64,000 nt of DNA from Agapanthus africanus. Its lineage: Eukaryota > Streptophyta > Magnoliopsida > Asparagales > Amaryllidaceae. Below the pieces are notes generated by a model that saw only the letters and a list, made by a program, of their open reading frames with translations, had not been told where the DNA came from and ran no database searches. Both the position numbers and the translations under genes were made by a program. The stretch is taken from positions 778,733,864 through 778,797,863 of the forward strand of contig CM057338.1 of NCBI GenBank assembly GCA_030015575.1, read 5' to 3'. Shown here piece by piece: positions 45,001-57,539 of the stretch (position 1 is the first letter of the stretch; the number at the start of each line of letters is the position of its first letter).

Positions 45001-48000
45001 AAGAATATGAAACAATACTTATCATATGGCAACCATGGTCAAGTGTAGAGAATAAATCATGGTTAGAAGGAATGGTTAGGGTTAAGCATGAAGACAAAAT
45101 GGTCACTTAGTCAAAGCTTCATGAAGCTTCAACATGCATCCAAAGAAAGCCACCATTTTTCTTTATGCTTATTATTTTCCAAAAAGAATAAACAAATAAA
45201 TAAATGAATAAATAAGTAATGGATAAACAAAACCCTAATCATTAGTTTAACCATGGTTTAATTCTTTGCACTTAACCAAGTAAACATGTATCATCAAACA
45301 TGATACAATCATTTGCACAAAAAGTATATCACATATACAACTTGTACATTCAAGTGAGAAAATCCATTTAAAGTGAACCAATACTAGTTAATGCAAAGTA
45401 ATACATCAAATATATAATTATACATTAAATCATTAAATCAACACTTGATTTAACGATCCGGTCATATCGCATATAACCGACTAGTATCCTATGTATCGGC
45501 TTACCGAATAAATCCTTGATTCGATAACTAGGTTATATCGCATAAAACCATATCGATACATTCATCGCGAGAATAGAATACGGTATCACATACACGCATT
45601 ATTCTCGGTCCCGCACATATCTCATATGCGCTCCTATTTCGTTTCGCTTGAGCCAGGAAACCTCTGTGTAGGACTCTAAAGACTCGTCAATACGCCGGCA
45701 GCAGGTGATGATCATATCAAACACCCACAAGCCGCAAGCGGTCTGCTAAACGTAACGGCCACCTGGGTATTGAGCGATCAGAAGATCGACGAGCAAGCCC
45801 GCTCACACTCCTGTGAATCCAACCAGTAACACTTACCGTACAGTCCGGTCTTGTCGTCTGATATGTCGCATATCTCGCCTAGGGGTGGTAAACGTCAGAC
45901 CCCAATAGCTCGATAAGTCGTATTGATATGAGGTCTATAACAGTTCGAGAAACTACTAGTAAAATTTACCAGTAAATCTCAGCAACCCTAGCCAGGGATT
46001 TCCGGTTATAGCCAATCGAACACAGCGCAACATCAACTCCCTATACCGGGAGAGACGAGTCCCCTCATATCGCTCATTGCCTCCATGTGATTCGGGACTG
46101 TACCCAAAAACCACCGTTTTGCACGCCCTCTTGGACGTGGTAAAGTGGAAATCAAAGCACAGTGGGAATCACACAAGACTCTATGACGATCTCGGGTCAA
46201 CAGACTACTCTGTACCAGTGTCACCAAGGAACTGCCATTTGACGTAAGGTATAATACCATCTGGGAGTTCTCGGCGAGTCCGTCCAGTGTACCCAGTCTC
46301 CACTGAGCACCTGTACATCATCTTTGATGTCAAACACCAATGGATATGGGATCATCCATCGCCCATCTGTATGGGTCGAGAAGGTATACGCTAATCTACA
46401 CTGGTATATCGATGCCCCGTCTCGATACACCCACGACTAGGGACCTTGAAGGATGTACTTATGGACAACCATGTCGCCACTAGTATAATCCGCATCATAG
46501 TCCAGGTAGTCAAGTACACATCCTAAGGGCTTTACCAACATGTAACAGAGAGACAATCAGTATACACGTTAAGGTAATGAGCAACCAGATAGCATACTAT
46601 CATGTCGAGCAAGAAAGTCCTCCCTATATATGTCCAAGCATCCACTACAATATACATCCTATGTATAGTAATGGCCTCTAGGGCATACATATAACTAACA
46701 ATATCGTCAGCATATATCATCATCAAGGGGTATACATCGCCCGATACGGCCTAATATCAATATCCTAGCATATCATGCCTCATATCACGATCATATGTCG
46801 ACCATTTTATTTATAACACTATTTACCCGTATCGCCGCCCCAAGATCCGCTATAACACCAGGACGTACCTCAAGTACGAATCCTGCCATATCACCGATAT
46901 CACAACCACAAACAAATCTCATCGACTCAGCACAATCCCAAGTATCATCCTCAAATCCGTATGTGAACACATGGTCCCATACCCATGTGAACACATAACT
47001 ATAAAGAATCCCATGAGCCCATATAAATACGAATGTATGCAAGTATGTATGTGTGTATGTGTAGTGCAACACTGCCCTAGGGTTCGCGACACTAAAATAA
47101 TCCAACACACCAATATCCATCATAAATATCGTTATTAATCCCAAATAACATATAATAATTGTTGGTGTGTATACGCATCCGTATACACCACCAAAGACTG
47201 CGGGGGTGCTATACGCCATCCACCCGACTTCTCCCCGTAGATATAAATCTACTCACTTGGTCCTCGGTCGCCGGTGCCGACGTTGCCACGCGCTTGCTTG
47301 TCGTCTCGAAGCCCACATGGGGTACCTACACATCATAACGCACCATATCTCATTAAAATCCGACTCATGACCAAAACGTCCCACATAGGTCAAAACCTAT
47401 GGTTGCTTTCACAAATCAACCCAAAAACTCTCGACGTCGGCGTACAAACGCCAAACCATCGAGAAAAACCAAAACACGCTTATTTGTACAATCACAAGCA
47501 CTAATTATAATATAAAATAGCTTAAAATTCACAAAAACCCCAAATTCACTTTAAAAGCCATTTTTTCCCGAAAATCTAGCAAGCACAATTCGCCATTTTT
47601 GTAAAAAACAAGATGTTTAAACAAATGTACGGCCATAATACTTATTAAATATCTTAAATAAGTCATAAAAACCATTTCCATAATTTAATCTCATAAATTT
47701 GCATAATTTCCAAAATCCTAGTTTGCAAAAATATCAATTTTTAACACCTTTTAAAGCAAAATTCACAATTCATCAATTAAGCTTGGTTTTGCATGATCCA
47801 AAATCATTAAACCACTCATTATAATATTAATAATGACATGAAACCTTAATTTAGATTTTAATCCCAATATAAAACAATTTCAAAAAAAACTAGTTAGCAA
47901 AAAGCACATTTATCACAATTTCCAACTAACAAATTTTGAAATTAGTAACTAGATTAGGTTTTAGCAAGAATTAACATGTCAATCTACTCATGGCAACCTT

Positions 48001-48984
48001 AATGATGTGATAAAACCCTATCTTGATTTTAATCTCACATATAACCATTAACCCCACAATTCAAGTTTGCAATATGTACACAAATTAAACACCAAATTTA
48101 GTTAAATTGGAGTAATTAACCAAAAATTAAGACATGGGTTAAGATTTATACCTCCCAATTAGAGATCTAGCAAGGATCTAAGCCTCCCAAATTGCTCTCT
48201 GGCTCCCAAAATCCATGCTAGATAGGCAAATAAATAATGGGTAGGTGTTGGATTTCAGTTTTGAGTTTTAGTTGATTTTTCATGAAATTTTTTGTGAATT
48301 TTTTTGGAGAAGAGATGAGATGAGGAATGAGAGGGGTGGGCTGCTGAAATGTACAGGTTTCGGCCAGCATGGGGGTGGGGAATGGGTGAGGGAGGAGAGA
48401 GAGAGGTGGTGAAAGTGGAAAAAGTCAAAGTCCACCATTTTCTATCATTTTCTTTTCTTTTCTTCTCTTCTCTTTGTGATTGGAGAGAGAGAGGGGGGGA
48501 GGGCTGTCATGGTGGGGTCGGCCACATAGGGAGAGGGAGAGAGGGTGAGTTATGGGTGTAAGGGTGAGGAAAAATGATAAATGTTATACCCCAATTCCCA
48601 TTAACACTAATTTTACCGAAAAAAGCCTTTTTCTTCGATATTTTCTAAACCGTTTTGGCAAACGATTTCGTTTCAAAAACCACATGATAAAATTTTATTT
48701 AAAGTTTTCTGATGCACAAAATTTGTTTCAACTCATTCCAATTTGTAATTTTCCCTAATTAAATGTATTAGTGACGGCTTAAAATAATAATAAAATAATT
48801 TTTTTTCCAGAAAATTTGAAATTTCACCAGTGGCTCAATAAACGCCAAATACTAGCAATTACATAGCTAGAATATGTATATTTAATTTTTATAATAATAT
48901 ATTTGCATTTTGACTTTTTACAGAAAACCCCCTTATTTTACCGATTTTCCGAAATTTCACCGAAACGATTTTCAAAACGCTACA
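42058..48984 (-). repeat. Very long LTR of gypsy-type element K (interrupted by a solo LTR)
   Basis: On the minus strand it begins TGTAGCG after a PPT and ends CGTGACA, so this is K's 3' LTR. The span is 6927 bp; without the nested solo LTR and one TSD copy it is about 4.7 kb. It has no long frame. Notable contents are a CTCAATATCTC-like microrepeat at about 43040-43150, a GA/CT tract at about 48330-48500 and AT-rich sequence at 47500-48200. It is inserted in copia B after AAAAC (42053-42057, candidate TSD). The Tekay/Del-like assignment is tentative, from the terminus and PPT context. Confidence 0.65.
44474..46700 (-). mobile_element. Solo copia LTR with TSD ATATC
   Basis: 2227 bp, same length as the C 3' LTR and closely related to it. 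The sense strand runs TGTTAG to CCTACA. ATATC flanks both sides (44469-44473 and 46701-46705). No internal sequence adjoins it. It contains a three-module heat-shock element at 45117-45131 (TTC 45118, GAA 45123, TTC 45128). Confidence 0.94.
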
Positions 48985-49393
48985 ATCTTCCCCCCTTAAA
49001 AAAATTCGGTCCCCGAATTTAAAGTAAAACTCTCTCCAAATACTAAAACATCTAAACCAAAACCATCAAGTCGTCGGGGCTCCGAAATTGTAAATACATA
49101 AAACAAATCGTAGCGCGGCGCTTGCCCACGAAAAATGAGCATATAACTCAAATCAAAACTCCGTCAAGCATCCCGCAATCATCGGAGTCATAGGGAAGAC
49201 ATCAATGCCAAATCCAAAGCAAAACCAATATGATATAACTCGAAACTATACATGTAAATATCGAATATATATATGTAAATATCTGAAGGAAATGAATGCC
49301 AAATATATTCAGGTACTGTCCTTTGGCTAGTCCTGCCCAGTACGAAAACACATAGCAAATATCATAAAAACGTACTGCTCTATAGGTTAAATC
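48985..49393 (-). mobile_element. Element K, 3' end of internal region with PPT
   Basis: On the minus strand the sequence next to the LTR reads AAGGGGGGAAGAT (PPT, 48985-48997), preceded by AATTCGGGGACCGAATTT, the kind of post-pol sequence common before the 3' LTR of plant Tekay-type gypsy elements. No pol frame can be recognised in these 409 bp. Copia C interrupts it at 49394. Confidence 0.6.
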
Positions 49394-51620
49394 TGTAGGG
49401 TTTCTAGGCACGCTAATGAAGTCTCACAAGGCATCAACCATGCCAATTTCAAATTTTATGGGTGCCGAGAAACCCTAATACGGATTGTTAACTAGAATTT
49501 TAGGCGAAACATTAAGCTAGTTAACATCTTAACTAAAAGTGAGAAGCTGCAACCTTTGTAGATCCGGTTCTCCACTTCTTTAGCTCCACGTAGACGTCCT
49601 CTCGCTGTCCTAGTCGGATCTCGGACTCTAGCATCGGCTTCATCGGAGAAATGAGCGGACAAGTCGTCGGCTACGATGCCGAAGATGATCTACGTCGAGG
49701 TTACACAAGATCAAGCTCCAACTTCACCAAGTTGTGAAACTTGTGAAGAAAACACCCTATACTACTTGGCAAGAGGTAGAGGGTGAAGAAATAGGAGGTG
49801 GGTTCACTTTAAAATTGGATTTCTCACACTTTAGCTCAAGATGCCATTGTTGGTAGCAAGCTTTTTCTTTGAAGAAGAAGATGATGAAGAAGATAGAATA
49901 TGATAAGTGTTGAATAATATAGAAAATAAATGAAATACTTATCATATACTAACCTTAGTTGAGTGTAGAGAATAGACCATGGTTAACTTGAATGGTTAGG
50001 GTTAAGTATAAGATAAGAATGATGACTTAGTCAAAACTTCATGAAGCTTCAACTAACAAACAAACCAATTCACCATTCATTTATCCTTTCCAAAATGAAA
50101 ATGTAAATAAATAAATGAATAAATAAGTAATGGATAAACAAAACCCTAATCATTAGTTCAACCATGGTTTAATTCTTTACACTTAACCAAGTTAGCATGT
50201 ATCATCAAATATGATACAATCAAGTGCACAAAAGTATATCACATATACAACTTGCACATCAAGTGAGAAAATCAATTTAAAGTGAACCAATACTAGTTAA
50301 TGCAAAGTAATATATCTAATATATAATTATACATTAAATCATTAAATCAACACTTGATTTAACGATCCGGTCATATCGCATATAACCGACTAGTATCCTA
50401 TGTATCGGCTTATCGAATCAATCCTTGATTCGATATCTAGGTTATATCGCATATAACCAATCGATACATTTATCGCGAGAATGGAATACGACATCACATA
50501 CACGCATTAATCTCGGTCCTGCACATATCTCATATGCGCTCCTATTTCATTTCGCTTGAGCCAGGAAACCTCTGTGTAGGACTCTAAAGACTCGTCAATA
50601 CGCCGGCAGCAGATGATGATCATATCAAGCACCCACAAGCTGCAAGCGGTCTGCTAAACGTAACGGCCACCCGGGTATTGAGCGATCAGAAGATCGACGA
50701 GCTAGCCCGCTCACACTCCTGTGAATCCAATCAGTAACACTTACCGTACAGTCCGGTCTGTTCGTCTGATATGTCGCATATCAAGTCTAGGGGTGGTAAA
50801 CGTCAGACCCCAATAACCGATAAGTCGTGCCGATATGAGGCTCATAATGGGTCGAGAAACTACTGGTAACACTTACCAGCAGATCTCTGATCAGCCCTGG
50901 CCAGGGACTTCCCTGTTACGGCCAATCGAGCACAGCGCAACATCAACCCCCAATACCGGGAGAGACGAAACCCCTCCTATCGCTCATTTCCTCCATGTGA
51001 CTCGGGACTGTACCCAAAGACCACCGTTTTGCATGCCCTCATGGACGTGGTAAGGTGGAGATCAAAGCACAGTGGGAATCACACAAGACTCTATGACGAT
51101 CTCGGGTCTACAGACTAACCTGTACAAGTGTCACCTGAGAACTTCCATCTGACGTGAGGTATAATACCATCTAGGAGTTCTCGGTGAGTCCGTCCAGTGT
51201 ACCCAGTCTCCACTGAGCACCCGTATACCATTTCTGATGTCAAACACCAATGGATATGGGATCATCCATCGCCCATCTCATGGGTCGAGAAGCGTATACG
51301 CTAGTCTACACTGGTATATCGATGCCCCGTCTCGATACACCCACGACTAGGGACCTTGAAGGATGTACTTATGGACTACCATGTCCCCACTAGTATGATC
51401 TACATCATAGTCCAGGTAGTCAAGTACACATCCTAAGGGCTTTATCAACATGTAACTATAAGACAGTTTAAAGAGACTAGTAAACATGTTAAGATAAAGA
51501 GAAACCAGATAGCATACCATCTTATCGAGCAAGAAAGTCATCTCTATATATGTCCAAGCATCCAATATAATATACATCATCTGTACAATACTGGCCTCTA
51601 GGGCATACATACAACTAACA
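49394..51620 (-). repeat. 3' LTR of copia C
   Basis: 2227 bp, TGTTAG to CCTACA on the sense strand, same length as the solo LTR at 44474-46700. Heat-shock modules at 50038-50050 (TTC, GAA, TTC). Confidence 0.93.
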
Positions 51621-51631
51621 ATCTCCCACTT
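51621..51631 (-). other. Polypurine tract of copia C
   Basis: The sense strand reads AAGTGGGAGAT directly before TGTTAG. Confidence 0.88.
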
Positions 51632-51634
51632 GCA

Positions 51635-52549
51635 CTAGGGCCAGCTGCTGTAGTATCGCATACCGAGCATCCCGAAGAGTCTCTCAAACTGTATCTGGGG
51701 AATGGCCTTCGTGAGTGGATCCGCCGTATTTTTCTTCGTGTCAACTCTCCTGACCTCGATCTCCCGGCGATCAACTATCTCCCGGATCAGGTGATACCGC
51801 CTCAGAATATGCCTGGATCGCTGATGGGACCTGGGTTCCTTGGCCAAAGCCACCGCTCCATTGTTATCGCAATACAAAGGTATTGGATGCTCAATGGATG
51901 GAACCACACCAAGTTCAGTAATGAACTTCTTGATCCAGACAGCCTCTTTAGCAGCATCGTTGGCAGCGATGTATTCAGCCTCCATCGTCGAGTCTGCCAC
52001 GGTTTCCTGCTTGGAACTCTTCCAGCTAACCGCCCCTCCGTAAAGGGTAAAGACAAATCCCGACTGCGACTTAGAGTCGTCCTTATCACTCTGGAAGCTT
52101 GAATCGGTAAAGGACTCCACTTGGAGTTCTCCGTTACCATACACCAAGAGCATCTCTTTAGTCCTTCGGAAGTACTTGAGAATGCTCTTCACAGCTGTCC
52201 AGTGACTCTCTCCAGGATCAGCTTGATACCTGCTCACTACACTTAATGAGTATGCAACATCAGGTCTGGTACATAGCATCGCGTACATGATAGAGCCTAC
52301 AGCCGAAGCATAGGGTATCCCTTGCATGCGAGCTCTCTCCAAATTAGTCTTGGGAGACATCTCTTTGGAGAGAGTGACTCCAGAGATCGTGGGCAAGTTC
52401 CCACGTTTGGATTCTTTTATACTAAACCTCTTTAGTATGGTGTCAATGTACCTGGATTGGGACAATCCCAAAATCCGTTTGGATCTATCTCTATAGATCC
52501 TGATTCCCAATATGCAGGAGGCATCACCAAGATCTTTCATTGAGAATCT
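51635..52549 (-). pseudogene. pol: Copia C RT C-terminus and RNase H
   Basis: A frame of 301 codons from the ATG at 52540, in the same frame as the upstream RT but separated by a TAA at 52550-52552. It shows MKDLGDASCILGIRIYRDRS, PYASAVGSIMYAMLCTRPD and RNase H motifs including FTDSSFQSD, SKQETVADSTMEAEYIAA, LYCDNNGAVALA and NTADPLTKAIP. The stop at 51635 is the natural end, four bases from the PPT. Residues needed for RNase H look intact. Confidence 0.9.
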
Positions 52550-53329
52550 TTATGATAAGAAGAGCTTGACCGACTGCAGCATAGGAATATCATTTCCTAT
52601 CAAGAGTATGTCGTCCACATACAATACGAGGAAGACTACCTTACTCTCTGCCACCTTCTTGTAGATACAAGGTTCATCTGGATTTTTGACGAAATCAAAC
52701 TCTTTGATTACGACGTCAAAGCAGATGTTCCAACTCCGCGATGCTTGCTTTAATCCATAAATGGATTTAAGCAGCTTGCACACCTTCCCGCTGCTCCCAC
52801 TGTCTACGAAGCCCTCTGGCTGAGTCATGTACACGCACTCTTCTAAATCACCGTTTAGAAAGGCGGACTTAACATCCATTTGCCAGATTTCGTAGTCATG
52901 ATATGCAGCGATGGCAAGCATGATTCGGATGGATTTAAGCATAGCCACTGGAGAAAAAGTTTCGTCATAATCCATACCTGGTCTTTGACGAAAACCCTTT
53001 GCAACAAGTCTAACTTTGAAAGTCTCCACTTTCCCATCTACACCAAGTTTCTTCTTGAAGATACACTTGCTCCCAATGGGTTTTACCCCTTCAGGAGCAA
53101 CATCCAAAGTCCATACTTTGTTGGTGTACATGGATTCCATCTCGGACCGCATAGCATCCATCCATTTCACTGAGTCCCTACTCGTAATGGCCTGCTCGAA
53201 GCTAGTTGGGTCATCATCCTCCATGATGCAATCCTCGCTCCCACCATCCATGAGAAAACCGTAGTATCTCTCAGGTGGGCGAGGAATCCTACTAGATCGG
53301 CGGAGAGGCTGAGGTTCATCGGAAGCTAC
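52550..53329 (-). pseudogene. pol: Copia C reverse transcriptase
   Basis: The open part runs from 53251 to a TAA at 52550-52552. Motifs in order: KWMDAMRSEMESMYTNKVW, GSKCIFKKKLGVDGKVETFK, RLVAKGFRQRPGMDYDETFS, QMDVKSAFLNGDLEECVYM, YGLKQASRSWN and the catalytic YVDD at 52610-52621. The region 53252-53329 continues the frame from integrase and carries an SSRIPRPPERY-like linker. The early stop falls between the palm and the RNase H linker. Confidence 0.9.
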
Positions 53330-54169
53330 TTAATCCTCTGGTTCCACCATATCTTCTGTTGTAGCTTTTGTAGCTGGAACCTCTTCCAGTTCTACCTCAT
53401 GACCACTAATATCTTTTTCAAGAAATTCCTTTTCTAAAAAGGTGGCATGCCGAGAAACAAACACTCTTTGTTCATCAGGGTGGTAGAAGATATACCCTTG
53501 TGAATTCTTGGGATATCCTATAAATTTGCATAGAACAGACCGTGCCTCGAGTTTTTCCGGATTTTGTCGTTTGACATAGGCTGGACAACCCCATATCTTA
53601 ACATAGTTGAGACATGGTCTCTTTCCTTTCCATATCTCATATGGAGTGGTAGGCACAGATTTGGTGGGGACCATATTCAATAGATGTATGGCTGTCTCAA
53701 GCGCATACCCCCAGAAGGAAATAGGTAACTCAGCTGTGCTCATCATAGAGCGCACCATATCTAATAGGGTGCGGTTCCTCCGTTCTGATACACCATTGTG
53801 CTGTGGTGTATAAGGAGGAGTCAGCTGAGAGAGAATCCCATTCTCTTTTAGGAAGTCCAGGAATTCATTGCTCAAGTATTCACCTCCTCGATCAGATCGA
53901 AGGATTTTAATACTTTTTCCGGTTTGGTTCTCGACTTCTTGTTTATATTCTCTAAATTTCTCAAAAGCTTCAGACTTGTGTCTTATCAAGTACACATGTC
54001 CGTATCTTGAGAGATCGTCAGTGAATGTAATGAAGTACGAAGAACCATCCCTGGCATGTGTAGACATGGGACCGCATACATCACTATGTATCAGTCCCAA
54101 GAGTTCGGTAACTCTTTCTCCGTGTCCTGAAAACGGAGTTTTGGTCATCTTGCCTTTGAGACATGACTG
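53330..54169 (-). pseudogene. pol: Copia C integrase core and C-terminus
   Basis: Same frame; a methionine at 54148 opens 272 codons ending at TAA 53330-53332. DDE core: LIHSDVCGPM (first Asp), LRSDRGGEYLS (second Asp) and PQHNGVSERRNRTLLDM (Glu). The copia-typical C-terminal block KIWGCPAYVKRQ and KFIGYPKNSQGY follows. A Glu/Thr-rich linker leads to RT. Confidence 0.9.
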
Positions 54170-54415
54170 TCAAGTGTCATAAGATGAAAATTCAAACGGA
54201 TTTAAATATCCATCTTTATGCAACTTAGCTAGTCGTGTCGCATTGATGTGACCCAGTCTACAATGCCACAAGACGGATTCGTTCAGTTCTGAACTCTTCC
54301 TCTTGTGTGTGTTTGTTATGCTCAGAACTGTTGATTGATTTAGAACATAAATGCCATTGCACAACGTGCCTGATCCAACCAACTTTTGGTTACGGAAAAT
54401 GTTCATAACATTATC
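54170..54415 (-). pseudogene. pol: Copia C integrase zinc-finger segment
   Basis: Same frame between TAG 54416-54418 and TGA 54170-54172. It shows VLWHCRLGHINATRLAKLHK, the His-His half of the HHCC finger. The TGA falls at the place where related copia integrases have the first Cys of the CxxC pair, so the stop coincides with a zinc ligand. Confidence 0.85.
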
Positions 54416-54907
54416 CTATAATACAAAATTATATCCCTCTTTACTCAACAAAGAAACCGATATAATGTTGCATATCAGGTTCGGCATGTAATAGCATTCG
54501 TTCAGAGCCAATGTATTACCAGTTGGTAATACAAGGTGATATTCCCCGACAGTCTTAGCTGCAACAATTGCACCATTTCCAACTCTAATGTCTTTATCAC
54601 CTTCTCCAAGTTCTCTACCTTTCCTAAGCCCATGTAACTGATTACATATATGGGATCCTGACCCGGTATCTAATACCCAGGACGTAGAGAAAATGGAGAA
54701 ACAGTTCTCTGTAACGAACACACCCGAAGAAAATGCATCAACATGTACTTTCTTCATTCGGGTGGCATGGGAATCCTGGTATTCCCCTATATCCTGTTCA
54801 GTCCTATAACTCTTATAGGAAAGAACGAAACCAACGTTCCCCAGCACAGTAAAACATGCGGGTTCGGTCAATACATCCATATTATTATCTTGATTAGGGC
54901 CTGACAT
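54416..54907 (-). pseudogene. pol: Copia C protease, N-terminal end of the pol frame
   Basis: The ATG at 54907 follows a CT-rich tract ending in CAG (54917-54919). A short N-terminal region of about 70 residues without gag features precedes the protease active site DTGSGSHICN (DTG at 54662-54670), then VGNGAIVAAKTVGEYHLVLP and a LNECYYMPNLICNIISVSLL block typical of the protease-integrase junction. It ends at TAG 54416-54418, and the frame continues beyond. Confidence 0.88.
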
Positions 54908-55347
54908 GGTCGCTACCTGGAGAGAGAGAGAGAAGAAAACACTTTAGCGTATGCTCGTGCAAGATCAGATTGGTTATTATCTTATCTAATCAGGATGGCT
55001 CCCACTGGTTTTTATCAAATCTTCCTTCAAACCCTAAAAGGAAAGACTAGCCGGGATTAATTACACACTACAAGTTCGCCAATCTTTCAGCCAGGCCAAT
55101 GTCGGTACTTTGAGGGAGGTCCCCCGTGCTTTCGCACGAACCTAATTAATGTAAACCTCGTTTTCCTAGAGGCATAACCTCGTTGACACCTTTCTAGACA
55201 CCTACTTGATCGGCTAATTGTAATGCGCAAAACTCTCCCAGGAGTAACTCTTACTCGCAGTGGGTATCGGGATCCAACTATCTCATAGAAGGTATGCAAT
55301 CTCATTGCAAATTTCAACACTTGAAATTCCTGATAATGTTTTTGCCC

Positions 55348-55586
55348 CTAGCGTGCTATGACCTTGACGAAAGCCAACAAACCACAGCCCGCTAGTCAAG
55401 TTCAACCCGTACATTTCTTGACTGAATTAAACCCACCCGCACGACCCTTGACGAAAGCCAACAAAGCCGTATGACTACCCTAAACCAGTCGCATCATATG
55501 CAGCAGATAAGCAGCACATAGCTACCGCACACTACACCTTGACGAAAGCCAACAAATGTAGCATGAATACTATATGCAACTTATCT
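55348..55586 (-). other. Three-hairpin leader RNA domain, element C
   Basis: Plus-strand cores 55364-55377, 55448-55461 and 55539-55552; the sense loop is TTTC in all three. Outer stems: CTAGCG/CGCTAG plus GCTGTG/CATAGC; ACGGC/GTCGT with one G-U; CTACA/TGTAG inside a long stem of which 17 of 18 positions pair. Spacings 84 and 91 nt. Confidence 0.72.
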
Positions 55587-55702
55587 GAAATGACGGAGGG
55601 CTACGACAGGTTTTTCTGAAAACCTATTGCGTAATGAACTTGATATCGTTGTAGAATCAAGTGAAGTTTTGAAATGGAGTGATTTTGAGGCTCTTCTAGT
55701 TT

Positions 55703-55943
55703 TGCTAAAGGGGTCACTCCCGGTGAAGGGATCGTCGGCCCTTTCCTCGTCGAATGAGGTGCGGGATATATCATATATATCACTGTGCAAAGCATAAACT
55801 ATAGAAGCAATCAAAAGTCAAACCGAGTGTGTAGCATCTGCCAGTTATTGCTAAAGGAGTCACTCCCGGTGAAGGGATCTCGGTCCTTTCCTCATCGAAT
55901 AAGGTGCAGGGTATATCATATATACCGCTATGCAAAGCAAGAA
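55703..55943 (-). repeat. Twin leader direct repeat, element C
   Basis: Units at about 55703-55800 and 55850-55943, both with TCACTCCCGGTGAAGGGATC and CCTTTCCTC, followed by ATATATCA-type palindromic sequence. Confidence 0.78.
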
Positions 55944-56109
55944 CTGTAGCTACCTGTTTTGTTTAAAATTTGATTCTACAACATCTTAGGTTTCTTCTCT
56001 TTCATTAATCACATTAATAAAGTCCCATCATTTAAGTCACCTAAACATCACAGATAAATACGACGTACACTTATTCCATCCGCATTCGCCTGGATGTCCC
56101 CTCGTGCAC

Positions 56110-56130
56110 CGTTAGGTTAGGTAACTAACG
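56110..56130 (-). other. CGTTAG/CTAACG leader hairpin (C)
   Basis: Six pairs (56110-56115 with 56125-56130) around a 9-nt loop. Confidence 0.6.
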
Positions 56131-57539
56131 ACAGAGCAGGGCAGGGCTAGTGCGGGTGCAAAACATAAGTAACGTCTATATAATATATCATATATACTAT
56201 ATACTGTATCTATCACAGAACATCACATGATCACATCACAGATATCGCAGCAGAAGAAATCATATGAAATATTGGATATACTAGGACGTCCGTGTTTTTA
56301 ATACGAGCCAGTATAAAACACGGATTCCACGGTCGTGATGAATAGCCAATCCCACACCCCTAGACCCCTACGAGAGCGGCGAGCAACCCTACCAATTCTA
56401 GGGTTAGGAGACCCGGACTTGACTCCTCGAGATGGTCTCCCACTGGACCCTAGAACCCGGTTACTTGTGCTCCCCTCCTTGGGTCTATCCTAATGCGGAA
56501 AAGTAAATAATATACAAAAGGTGACAGCTTCCGTAACCTGGAAGTGCCCCAAATAAAAGAATATTACATACAAGTTTTTACATGAATGAAAATGAAAAAC
56601 ACTCATCTCACATAAAAAACCCCGGCTATTCAAACACGACGATCCAATATAACATATCCAGCAACACATAACATCACATGTCATCAACGTAAGTAAATAT
56701 GCGCATCCCAATTGTCGTTGACATATAGCAACGAAACCGGCGATAACACATTTTACACTTACGGTCACAGAAAAGAAAGTGTAAAACTACAACAGTTGGA
56801 ATCCGCAACATCTTTAGACATCACATTCCTAATCAAATGAAATACTTAGACATCACATGCCTAACAATTATAAACCCCGCATTTTATTCCCATTATCGAA
56901 AACTCTTTTCAATATCAAGTGAGACTAAACCGCTAGATTTATAACATTCATTCAGCTATCTCATAACTGTTTGTGAATTCCAATTATTGTATCCCATTCC
57001 GGATAAATAGAAAATATTAAACTTTCCGATCGAACATTCGAACACCCAAGTTTTCCCGAAACCGTTCAACACATGAAATAAGTCCAAAGACATTCACTTC
57101 ATGCCTCAGTACCAACGGTCCAGCCGTAGAAGGGTCAAGCCAACGCCTCACATGTGGCACGCCGTACTGCCCCAAACCCTAAGGTTTAATGGGCAGTTCA
57201 AGACGGTCACATAATCGAGTTAAGGTTTGTTGTCTTCTAGAGGGACCATCGCGTTACTTGCACTACTCAGAACGTCCTTAAACCACAGAAAAATCCAATA
57301 CTTGGAAATTTTTCGGCAGGGGAAAAGTTGGGTATTTATATCCGGTCGAACTTTTTAACATATTCTAAAGTTATCCGGAAATCACATAGACAAAATCCGA
57401 TAATCCGATCGAATCTTTGATTCCCAATACAACCCCAGTATACTCAACTCTTGAGTCAATTTAAAAATTCCCAGAAAACTCAGCATAATAAAATAGGAGT
57501 TACTGTGCAAACAGGGAATGATGATGTCATCAGAGGGCC

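Noticed and set aside
46791..47219. 142-codon minus-strand frame in the K LTR
   Set aside because: Tyr/Thr-rich low-complexity translation over a TATG/TGTA microsatellite; no domain.
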